From: Candidatus Nitrosymbiomonas proteolyticus
GTDB lineage: Bacteria > Armatimonadota > Fimbriimonadia > Fimbriimonadales > Fimbriimonadaceae
Assembly: GCA_017347465.1 (NCBI GenBank)
Contig: AP021858.1
Span: 1-64,000 of the forward strand
Length of the DNA stretch: 64,000 bases
Reading direction: 5' to 3'
Within the stretch, counting starts at the first letter, position 1. Every line of letters starts with the position of its first letter. The notes below the pieces were generated by a model that worked only from the letters and a program-made list of their open reading frames with translations, made no database searches and was not told the DNA's origin. Positions 24,677-31,919 of this stretch are shown one piece after another. Both the position numbers and the translations under genes were made by a program.

Positions 24677-26046
24677 TGAATCGCCGGTAGCACGACCCTG
24701 CTGGGGTCCTTTTTGCAATCAGTCCGCGGTTTTCGCCAGTGCTTTGGGCCACCTATCTTGGGAACGATGATCTGAAATCCGCCCGCCATTGCATGGACTA
24801 GGCAACAACGCTCGCACGACTGTGCTGTGCTACAAGTAATCCCAATGCGGTTGTTGTACAGATCCATGCACTTGTGATCTGGTGGATTAGGTTTGTAGGG
24901 GTCCGGAACGGGTCGATAGCCAGGACAGTTCTTCCAAAATGAAGGCGCATCTTTCTCGTGCATATCCGTGCACTCTTTGGCCCACTCTTTTCCAGTGAGT
25001 CCGGCAGGTCCTCCGCATTCTTGACCTATGAGACACGCCCACATGCAATGCTGGAACGCATTACAGATGGTACCATCATCAGGTGCCCCAAAACCGTAGT
25101 CTCCGCAGAATCTCTTCGCGGCTTCGGTCGCTTTCTTAGCCTGATTTGCACAACATAAGTATCCTGCACCTATTTCACCTAGTACATTCCGGTCCTTTTG
25201 TAGGCCAGAGGGATCAACAAATCGAAATGGGTTTGCGCTGACAAAAGCAAGTGATGCTTCCGCTGGCCACAGTGGATCGGTTTGCATCCACCTACCCAGT
25301 TCCTTGTACAGCTCTCTCGCCCGCACGTAGTCTCGGTCGGCTGTGTCGTTGTAGTAGCCGTAGGCGGCGATGTAGACGAAGGGGGTGCTTGGTTTCCCTC
25401 TGGTTCCAACCAGGGTGCCGTAGGGATACATTTCGATGAGGCTACCCAAACTCGCGCCCGCAGAGATCTCCTTGACCAAACTTCCGAGGGGATCGGTGAG
25501 CAGGTCTTTGCTTCCGCAGGACACTATCTCCCCCTCCAACGTGAGCACCACACGGTTCTGGGTGGGCCCGTGGAGGAGCAGGTAGTCGCTTCCGTCCCAC
25601 ACCATCGTCGTGACGTCGAGGGTCGGCGGGTCTTCGTTCTGGTTCGTCGTGGCCGCGGATCTTCGCAATCCATCGCCGTCGAAAGAGTAGGTGGTCTTGT
25701 CGCCGGAGGGTTCGGTAACAACGGCGAGTTGGTCCTGCCCGTTGTAGGCGTAGCCCGTGGTCTGGTTTCCGGTGACCTCGCTCTCCAGGGCTCCGTAGCC
25801 GGTCCAGGTGTAGGTGGTGAGATCGGCGCCTTCCACCATCGTGACCAGCCGGTCGGCGGCGTTGAAGGTGAAGGTCCTCGGGAAGCTGCCGCCTTCCCAC
25901 ATCGTCCTCAGGTTCCCAACCCCATCCAGCGTGTAGGTGCAGACTTGCCCGGCTTTGGCTTGCCCGGTCAAGCGGTACAGATCGTCGTAGCTCCAGGTGA
26001 CAGGGTTGCCGTCGAGGTTTCTCATAGTCACGGCCTTTCGCATCAT
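24673..26046 (-). CDS. Short RHS protein 3 with C-terminal domain bearing NAFxHxxW, HE and DLYNN motifs
   Basis: 457 residues: RHS repeats and core up to FVDPSGL near residue 285, then a tip of about 170 residues. The tip carries ICNAFQHCMWACL (N329, H333, W336), CTDMHEKD (H363, E364) and CMDLYNNRIG (D395, N398, N399). This trio resembles the conserved blocks of the DUF6973-type family (NAFRHAYW / HE / D-x-x-N-N), although I cannot run a profile. Many cysteines suggest an exported, disulfide-bonded domain. The RHS half is near-identical to RHS-2 over 540 bp. Confidence 0.72.
   Translation of the reverse strand: MMRKAVTMRNLDGNPVTWSYDDLYRLTGQAKAGQVCTYTLDGVGNLRTMWEGGSFPRTFTFNAADRLVTMVEGADLTTYTWTGYGALESEVTGNQTTGYAYNGQDQLAVVTEPSGDKTTYSFDGDGLRRSAATTNQNEDPPTLDVTTMVWDGSDYLLLHGPTQNRVVLTLEGEIVSCGSKDLLTDPLGSLVKEISAGASLGSLIEMYPYGTLVGTRGKPSTPFVYIAAYGYYNDTADRDYVRARELYKELGRWMQTDPLWPAEASLAFVSANPFRFVDPSGLQKDRNVLGEIGAGYLCCANQAKKATEAAKRFCGDYGFGAPDDGTICNAFQHCMWACLIGQECGGPAGLTGKEWAKECTDMHEKDAPSFWKNCPGYRPVPDPYKPNPPDHKCMDLYNNRIGITCSTAQSCERCCLVHAMAGGFQIIVPKIGGPKHWRKPRTDCKKDPSRVVLPAIQ
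25361..25900 (-). repeat. RHS core repeat block B (540 bp, near-identical to block A)
   Basis: The partner of 23701-24240. It encodes the YD-repeat and core part of RHS-3. Identity drops on both sides, at the tips and at about 25901-25920, where block A differs at several bases. Confidence 0.9.
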
Positions 26047-26417
26047 GCGCCCTTGCCTTTACCCCCTATTCCGCCTCGTGAATATCCCAGGCACAAGGCA
26101 CCAGCCACCGCTGAAGCCGGGGCCACGATAAGTTCTGTTGGCGCAAATCGTCCAAAGCCTCCAAGAAACCCTCCAACAAGTAGCAAGATGTAAGCGACCA
26201 CACTCAAAATCCAGCTATATAGACCAAATGGAATCCGCGGTCGTGCGGTCGCTGAAGTTGCGGCAAAGACGTTCAACACTATTGCAAACAGAGCCAGTAC
26301 GAATAACTGTTCTCCCGTGACGAACACTGTAGCAAGCCGAATCGTGATAGCCGATGCTGCCAATGAGTTTGCTAAGATAAGTAAGCCTCTCAATCTCACT
26401 AGCCTTTGTAGCCGCAC
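26043..26417 (-). CDS. Candidate immunity protein for RHS-4 (multi-pass membrane protein)
   Basis: 124 residues from a GTG at 26417, or 118 from a second in-frame GTG at 26399 that shares one base with the RHS-4 stop (TAGTG). Three to four hydrophobic segments (LLILANSLAASAITIRLATVF, LFVLALFAIVLNVFAATSA, GLYSWILSVVAYILLLVGGFLG). The end is Gly/Lys-rich (SRGGIGGKGKGA). Its stop overlaps the RHS-3 start (ATGA). No family recognised. Confidence 0.55.
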   Translation of the reverse strand: MRLQRLVRLRGLLILANSLAASAITIRLATVFVTGEQLFVLALFAIVLNVFAATSATARPRIPFGLYSWILSVVAYILLLVGGFLGGFGRFAPTELIVAPASAVAGALCLGYSRGGIGGKGKGA

Positions 26418-28009
26418 CTACGGAACTTATCCCGAAGAACCTTCTTAAAAGCTTTTTCAAGGGGGCACACTACGTGGCAGCAGATCCTAATCTGGCACTC
26501 GACGCAGCACCAATCTGGCAATACTTGACCACCTCCAGGCGTAGGATTACCACCTGATCGATGGCAATCTGCATAGCAATCATCGGACGGACTGCATGGT
26601 CTGTGGATCTTGTTATAGCCGTTGCAGGAGGGCCACCCTGAGCAGTTAGATTCGTCAAGCGCGGGCTTGCAAACCGTTGAATACCATTGGCACACGCGCA
26701 GGTAGCACTTGTAGTTTGGATCCGAAGTTGCAACACCCAACAGCTTTGCTGGGGAGCTGCAGGTGCACCCCGGTGCCAATCCGTCCGGATCGACAGAGGA
26801 AATCGGGGTAGCATCACAGTACTGAACGGATGTCTGGTCCGGCCACAACGGATCGGTTTGCATCCACCTGCCCAGCTTCTTCATCAACTCCCTAGCCCGC
26901 ACATAATCACGATCGGAAGAATCGTAATAGTAGCCAAGGCTGCCCACAAACAAGAACGGAAACGAGGGCTGGACTACAGAAAGAAGCATAGTGCCATAAG
27001 GCCAGTAGCTGAAGGGCACCCGTGGTTCTTGCCCGGAGCGGATATCCCCTATCACCGAGCCCAGCGAATCCGGCAGAAGGTCGAAACTGCCTGACGAGAC
27101 GATCTCGCCCCCAAGAGTCAAAACGACTGTGTCGGAATTCGGTCCGTTCAGAAGCAGGTAGTCGCTTCCGTCCCACACCATCGTCGTGATGTCGAGCGTC
27201 GGCGGGTCCTGGTTTACATTCGTCGTCTGGATCGAGCGCCGCAAGCCATCGCCATCGAAGGCATACGTGGTGGGAAAACCATCGCCGGGCGGAGTGACGA
27301 GGGCGAGCTGGTCCTGGCCGTTGTAGCCGTAGTTGGTTGTGGCCGTGCCTGTAATCTCAGAGGAGAGAGCGCCATACCCGGTCCAGGTGTAGGTGGTCAG
27401 GTTCGAGCCCTCGATCATCGTGACGATCTTGTCAGCCGGGTCGTGGGTGAAGGTCTTGGGGAAGTTTCCGCCTTCCCACATCGTCTTCAGGTTCCCGACA
27501 CCATCGAGCGTGTATGTCGCCACCTGTCCTGGCTTCACCTGCCCCGTGAGGCGATAAAGGTCATCATACGTCCAGGTCGCGACCGTCCCGTTCACGCTGC
27601 GGGTCATGCGGTTGCCGACGGCATCGTAACTGTCTATCAAGGTCACGATCGGCACGTTCGACGAGTTCAACTCCACTTGCGTCGTCAGTTGCGAACGCAT
27701 ATCATAATCATACAGCCTTTTGCTCCCGTTGCCAAGCATCATGGTGGTGCGGCGGGAGTCCGCGTCGTAGCTAAGCGTATACAGCGCGTTCCCCGGCTTC
27801 TGCGCGGTGGCGAGGCGGTTGAGGGAGTCGAACGTGAACGTGAAGAGCCCGGTGCCGACCAGGTTGAGTCCCGTGCGGTTGCCGTTGGGGTCATACCCAT
27901 AGCTTTGCACGAATCCCGCCGCATCGGTCTGGCCGCTTTGACGGCCGAGCGTCGAAGATGCATATGGATTCCCCTCTCTCTCAATCTCACCATTCCCGTG
28001 GGCGCTCAT
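26399..28009 (-). CDS. Short RHS protein 4 with a cysteine-rich C-terminal domain
   Basis: 536 residues from the ATG at 28009, which overlaps the upstream stop (ATGA); the frame is open further upstream, but through another gene. It keeps more YD repeats than the other three (GRQSGQTDAAGFVQSYGYDPNGNR onwards). The core ends at SSVDPDGL. The ~125-residue tip has 17 cysteines, including several close pairs (WCCVEC, ICCHVVC), and a basic end (KKVLRDKFRR). I do not recognise it. Its RHS half is more diverged from copies 1-3 than those are from each other. Confidence 0.72.
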   Translation of the reverse strand: MSAHGNGEIEREGNPYASSTLGRQSGQTDAAGFVQSYGYDPNGNRTGLNLVGTGLFTFTFDSLNRLATAQKPGNALYTLSYDADSRRTTMMLGNGSKRLYDYDMRSQLTTQVELNSSNVPIVTLIDSYDAVGNRMTRSVNGTVATWTYDDLYRLTGQVKPGQVATYTLDGVGNLKTMWEGGNFPKTFTHDPADKIVTMIEGSNLTTYTWTGYGALSSEITGTATTNYGYNGQDQLALVTPPGDGFPTTYAFDGDGLRRSIQTTNVNQDPPTLDITTMVWDGSDYLLLNGPNSDTVVLTLGGEIVSSGSFDLLPDSLGSVIGDIRSGQEPRVPFSYWPYGTMLLSVVQPSFPFLFVGSLGYYYDSSDRDYVRARELMKKLGRWMQTDPLWPDQTSVQYCDATPISSVDPDGLAPGCTCSSPAKLLGVATSDPNYKCYLRVCQWYSTVCKPALDESNCSGWPSCNGYNKIHRPCSPSDDCYADCHRSGGNPTPGGGQVLPDWCCVECQIRICCHVVCPLEKAFKKVLRDKFRRCGYKG

Positions 28010-28554
28010 CTTGGAGCCCTTAAATCGAAGCGCTGCATTGGCTTGAACAACAACCCTACTAGCTTCGACGTCGCATGACGAACCACGGGCCACGTTGCAA
28101 GGACGAGACCGACAAACAACAGATAGAGTGCGATGGAAGGCCCGAAAAATGCCACCTTGCTCCCAAGCGCGAGGATATCCATCTCTGCGGATGTACGAGA
28201 TGCAATCCAAATGGTGTAGGAATTCAAATAAACAGCACGGCCAGCGCCGTCTTGTTCTTGAAACGTGTCAGCCTCGTGACCGATGTAGCCAACGTAGGGC
28301 GAGCCCACGTGCCGAAGTGAAGCCACTTCTATTCCTGCAGCACTTAAAGCAATTTCGCTCGATTCGGACACGTAGTACTCATGCTCGCTGCAAGTCACCA
28401 CAATACAGCCAGACCCTCCGCTAGTAAACCTGTAATCACTAAGTGGTGAGCCAATGTATCGTCCTGCAAATCGCGTAGCGCCTGGACCAATTGGCCAGCA
28501 GATTATCACAACCGCCCCTAAACAAATGAGTGCCAATAGATACCGCGCCTTCAT
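28006..28554 (-). CDS. Orphan membrane protein upstream of RHS-4, possible left-over immunity protein
   Basis: 182 residues with an N-terminal hydrophobic segment (YLLALICLGAVVIICWPIG), an extracytoplasmic domain of about 100 residues, and a C-terminal membrane segment (FFGPSIALYLLFVGLVLATWPVV). It stands where an immunity gene for a preceding RHS tip would be, but no RHS gene lies upstream. Its stop is shared with the RHS-4 start (ATGA). No family recognised. Confidence 0.6.
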   Translation of the reverse strand: MKARYLLALICLGAVVIICWPIGPGATRFAGRYIGSPLSDYRFTSGGSGCIVVTCSEHEYYVSESSEIALSAAGIEVASLRHVGSPYVGYIGHEADTFQEQDGAGRAVYLNSYTIWIASRTSAEMDILALGSKVAFFGPSIALYLLFVGLVLATWPVVRHATSKLVGLLFKPMQRFDLRAPR

Positions 28555-28758
28555 AGCCTATCTCTGCGGCAACACTCCTGTCGTCCGCTTGTGCATACAG
28601 CAATCGTAGCAGGACCCGTAGAATGTCTCCCTAACGCCTTGATTCAGACCAGGAATTCAGCGGCGCTTCCACAGTGTAAATCCCGACAGAAGGGGCTTTA
28701 GCATTTCGCCCACCTCCTTCTGGGCGACTTCTCTTCGGGCAATGCTACTCTCATGTTA

Positions 28759-29130
28759 TCATTCAATTGAGATCTGCACGCGTGTGACTCGATGCGGACG
28801 CAAAGTAAAATAAGTTCTCACGCTCAGTTTCCAACCGTACAGTCTTACAACGTGCCCGTCGTCAATGTAATCGATGAAGCACCTCCCCCTGTAAACTGAT
28901 CCGCCATATCCAGGGCCATCTTCGAACCACGTCTCACTGAAACGGGAGTGCCCCCAACGGACCACCGTATATGGCCCAGCCGTATGGCTTATCTTGGACT
29001 GCTGATACTCTTTTTGGATGAACGTCACAGGCGCGAACATGAGCAGCCCGACCAGGAAAATCGACAGTGTCGATAGAATAACTGCGAACTTCCATCGCCG
29101 CATGGGCCACCGACTCGCTCTAACAGACAT
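28759..29130 (-). CDS. Orphan small membrane-anchored protein
   Basis: 123 residues with one N-terminal membrane segment (FAVILSTLSIFLVGLLMFAPVTF), then a small soluble domain (TVVRWGHSRFSETWFEDGPGYG). An alternative ATG at 29103 would remove 9 residues. Its composition and layout resemble the other small proteins of the island, but it is separated from the next gene by about 200 nt. It may be another left-over immunity gene. No family recognised. Confidence 0.5.
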   Translation of the reverse strand: MSVRASRWPMRRWKFAVILSTLSIFLVGLLMFAPVTFIQKEYQQSKISHTAGPYTVVRWGHSRFSETWFEDGPGYGGSVYRGRCFIDYIDDGHVVRLYGWKLSVRTYFTLRPHRVTRVQISIE

Positions 29131-29475
29131 AGTCTTTCATACGTATCTCGATGCTCTGGGCATTGCAGCCATCTTGATTTTCCTCATCCATGCCATCCGT
29201 TCCAGCGACGGGTGGTCACTCTTTTGGATTCCGGCTGACGGCATAGCGAGAAACCCGAGGCGGGTGCCTTCCGAGCTTGCTCGCGGGATTCCTCGTCCCA
29301 TCGTGATTGCCTCGCCACCATCCCTCCCATTATAGGGCATCTCGCGGCAACCAGGGAAGAGAATCGGGCAGAGGTTTCGGCCGCTCTTCTCGGCAGCGGT
29401 CCCCGCGGAGGTCCGAGCGGTATGTTGCTCCTCGGTCTGGGTGGCCCGTTCTGGCCCGCAGACCAAACCGGGCGA

Positions 29476-29738
29476 GGGAAAGCACCAGTTTCAGGACCCG
29501 CCCAAAGGGGCCGACCCGGCCTCCCAGCCCGCTGGAGAGTCTGCCTGGTTCCCTGACAAACGGCACGAACCATCCGCCTGTCAGGGCCACCCGCCCGTTG
29601 TCCAGCATCATGGTGGGGAAAGCGCTCGTTTCACGACCCGCCCGAGCGGCCCGACCCGGCCTCCCAGCACGCCGGAGAGGCTGCCTGATTCCCTGACAAA
29701 CGGCACGAACCATCCGCCTGTCAGGGCCACCCGCCCGT
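29476..29738. repeat. Tandem pair of the interspersed repeat (period 140 bp)
   Basis: Two copies, starting at 29476 and 29616, are exactly 140 bp apart; the same element occurs once more at 20395-20528. They share GGGAAAGC at the start and CCGCCCGT at the end, with CATCATGGTG between the copies. Confidence 0.85.
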
Positions 29739-29869
29739 GCCCATGAGTATCTCCCTAATCCCAGACGAAAAGAGTCAAACTCGAGGCTGGTCAGTTTTTG
29801 GGGGACCAGGCAGCAGCGGCAACGAAGCTGCCGCAAGGTCACGAGTTCCTTGACGCACCATAAAGGGCG

Positions 29870-29889
29870 TCCGGCTCCCTCCACCCATC
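29870..29889 (+). repeat. Right copy of the tRNA-Ala 3'-end repeat (att-like)
   Basis: TCCGGCTCCCTCCACCCATC matches the tRNA-Ala 3' end (20132-20151) at 18 of 20 positions in the same orientation. No integrase gene is present, so the att interpretation is tentative. Confidence 0.35.
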
Positions 29890-29965
29890 TCAAGTTCCGT
29901 TCAACTGACGTCTGGTAAACTCGCCCCTTGCCGAGGCGAGTATTTGCCTCGCTATCGACCACGCC

Positions 29966-31246
29966 ATGCAAGTCACCCGCGAAGACCTCAACCCCTGCAC
30001 GATTCAACTGACCATCTCTTGTGACCCCGAACAGGTGCAGAACGGTATAACCAGGACGTTCAAGGACCTGGCCAAGCGAATCCGAGTGCCCGGCTTTCGG
30101 CCGGGAACCGCTCCTCGCGCCGTTCTCGAAAAAATGGTGAGCCCGGAGGAGGTCAACGAGATGGCCCTCGACAACATCGTTCGAAGCGCGTTTCGCGCCG
30201 CGCTCAAAGAGCAGGAACTCCAGCCCTATAGCCAGCCCTCCGTCGAACTGAAGGAGATGAAGCCCGAGGAGGGAGTCTGCGAGTTCGTCGCGAAGGTCCC
30301 TCTCGAGCCTCAAGTTCAACTCGGCGAGTACAAGGACCTCCCGGTCGAAGTCCCCAAGCTCGAAGTCGAGGAGGACGAAGTCGAGGCCCAGATCGAAGAA
30401 CTGCGAAAGCGCAGGTCCACCCGCGAAGTCGTGAAGAACCGCGGCGTTCTGGAGGGTGACGTCGCTGTGGTCAATGTGTCGATCGAGGGCGAAGCCGATG
30501 AAGGGCGCACGTTCATGGCCATCGCTGGAAAGACCTTTCCCGATCTCGATCAAGCGCTCTTAGGCATGAAGGCCGAGGAGATGAAGAGCGCGGAGCTGAG
30601 CTTCCCAGAAGGGTTTCAAGAGGCCGATTGGGCCGGCCAGAAACACAAAGTCAAGATCACCTTGCGCTCGCTGAGCGCGGTGAAGCTGCCCGAACTCGAC
30701 GAGTCGTTCGCGCAGGAGTTTTCTACGGAGAGCGTCGAGGAGTTGCGAGAGAAGGTCCGCAATGTTCTGGTGGGCGCCAAGGTCGCGATGCGCGACGAGT
30801 ATGTCGTGGAGCAGATCATGGACGCCCTACTCAAATCGAGCGAAATCCATGTCCCCGACACGATGTGGGAACAGGTCACGCGGCAACGGCTGCGGGAGAT
30901 CGCAATGGAGCAACGCGAAGAAGGCAAGTCCCTCGAAGAATACGCCAAGGAGCAGGGGATGACGGCCGAAACGCTCGAAGAAGAACTCCGCCGCGAGGCC
31001 CAGACGTTCGTAAAACGGGCCGTCGCCATCCAACGTATCTTCAAAGACGAGCAGATGAAGCTGACTCAGCACGACCTTTCGACCGAATTGATCGCGATGG
31101 CGAGGGAATTGGAGATCGAGCCCGACGAGTTGCTGAAACAACTGAAAGCCTCGAACTCGATCGAAGACGTCCACCATCGCGCGATCAACCGAAAGGTCTC
31201 GGAGTTCCTCCGTGAAAGCGCAAAAATCGTCGAAGTCGGAGGATAA
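29966..31246 (+). CDS. tig: Trigger factor, ribosome-associated chaperone
   Basis: Peptidyl-prolyl isomerase and chaperone at the ribosome exit tunnel. The 426-residue protein has the N-terminal ribosome-binding domain (FKDLAKRIRVPGFRPGTAPRAVLEK, the equivalent of the GFRxGKxP signature), a central PPIase-like domain (about 150-245) and a long helical C-terminal domain. It leads the tig-clpP-clpX cluster, an order common in bacteria. Confidence 0.95.
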   Translation: MQVTREDLNPCTIQLTISCDPEQVQNGITRTFKDLAKRIRVPGFRPGTAPRAVLEKMVSPEEVNEMALDNIVRSAFRAALKEQELQPYSQPSVELKEMKPEEGVCEFVAKVPLEPQVQLGEYKDLPVEVPKLEVEEDEVEAQIEELRKRRSTREVVKNRGVLEGDVAVVNVSIEGEADEGRTFMAIAGKTFPDLDQALLGMKAEEMKSAELSFPEGFQEADWAGQKHKVKITLRSLSAVKLPELDESFAQEFSTESVEELREKVRNVLVGAKVAMRDEYVVEQIMDALLKSSEIHVPDTMWEQVTRQRLREIAMEQREEGKSLEEYAKEQGMTAETLEEELRREAQTFVKRAVAIQRIFKDEQMKLTQHDLSTELIAMARELEIEPDELLKQLKASNSIEDVHHRAINRKVSEFLRESAKIVEVGG

Positions 31247-31307
31247 TTCCGGCGTCGGGGTTCGGTTGAAGCTGCCTTGTGCCAATACTCTTGAGAACGG
31301 GTGAGTT

Positions 31308-31901
31308 ATGGAAGGAATGGGTGTTCCGTTTGTCATCGAACAGACTTCTCGCGGTGAGCGCAGCTACGACATCTGGTCGAGGCTGCTCAAAGACCGCATC
31401 GTGTTTCTTGGGACGGCGATCGACGACTACGTCGCGAATCTGATCATCGCCCAACTCTTGTTCCTCGAAAAGGAAGACCCAGACAAGGACATCGACTTCT
31501 ACATCCATAGCCCTGGCGGGTCGGTGAGCGCGGGACTAGCCATCTATGACGCTATGCAGATCATCAAGTGCGACGTGGCGACCACGTGCGTCGGGCAGGC
31601 CGCGTCGATGGGTGCGGTCCTACTTGCGGGCGGCGCCAAGGGCAAGCGACTCTGTCTCCAACACGCGCGAGTGATGATTCACCAGGTGAGCAGCGGGTTT
31701 CAGGGCACGGCGGCCGACATCAACGTCCAAGTCGCAGAAACGAATCGATATATGGATATGTTGCTGCAAATCATGGCCAATCACACCGGGCAGGACATCG
31801 AGAAGATTCGAAAGGACATCGATCGTGACTACTTCATGGGCGCAGATGAGGCGAAAAATTACGGCGTCGTAGATAAGGTCTTGAGTCGAGCCGAACGATA
31901 A
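31308..31901 (+). CDS. clpP: ATP-dependent Clp protease proteolytic subunit
   Basis: Serine protease subunit that degrades proteins unfolded by ClpX or ClpA/C. The 197-residue protein has the catalytic triad S100 (in [13 protein letters not shown]), H125 ([10 protein letters not shown]) and D174 ([11 protein letters not shown]). The oligomerisation and axial-loop regions are normal. It follows tig by 61 nt and precedes clpX by 18 nt. Confidence 0.97.
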   Translation: MEGMGVPFVIEQTSRGERSYDIWSRLLKDRIVFLGTAIDDYVANLIIAQLLFLEKEDPDKDIDFYIHSPGGSVSAGLAIYDAMQIIKCDVATTCVGQAASMGAVLLAGGAKGKRLCLQHARVMIHQVSSGFQGTAADINVQVAETNRYMDMLLQIMANHTGQDIEKIRKDIDRDYFMGADEAKNYGVVDKVLSRAER

Positions 31902-31919
31902 TTGGATTGAGGCAACTGA

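Larger units (their letters stand above)
29131..29965. other. Gene-free right flank of the RHS island
   Basis: About 835 nt with no protein gene I can support. It holds the two tandem repeat copies (29476-29738), a scrap with the RHS-like CCAGCATCATGGTG between them, the att-like 20-mer (29870-29889), and the leader of tig. Frames that are open here follow the GC-rich repeat rather than any known protein. Confidence 0.6.

Noticed and set aside
22309-26193. Plus-strand frames of 100-300 codons opposite the RHS genes
   Set aside because: They are mirror frames of the RHS repeats, arising three times wherever the core is repeated.
29476-29738. Tandem repeat as possible CRISPR array
   Set aside because: Only two 140-bp units with no short identical repeats and no cas genes in the window.
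20149-29965. Integrase or transposase in the RHS island
   Set aside because: No frame shows a tyrosine or serine recombinase or transposase motif, so mobility is inferred only from repeats.
29330-30553. Minus-strand open frame of 407 codons
   Set aside because: It is antisense to tig and runs through the interspersed repeat; its composition is that of a GC-rich shadow frame.
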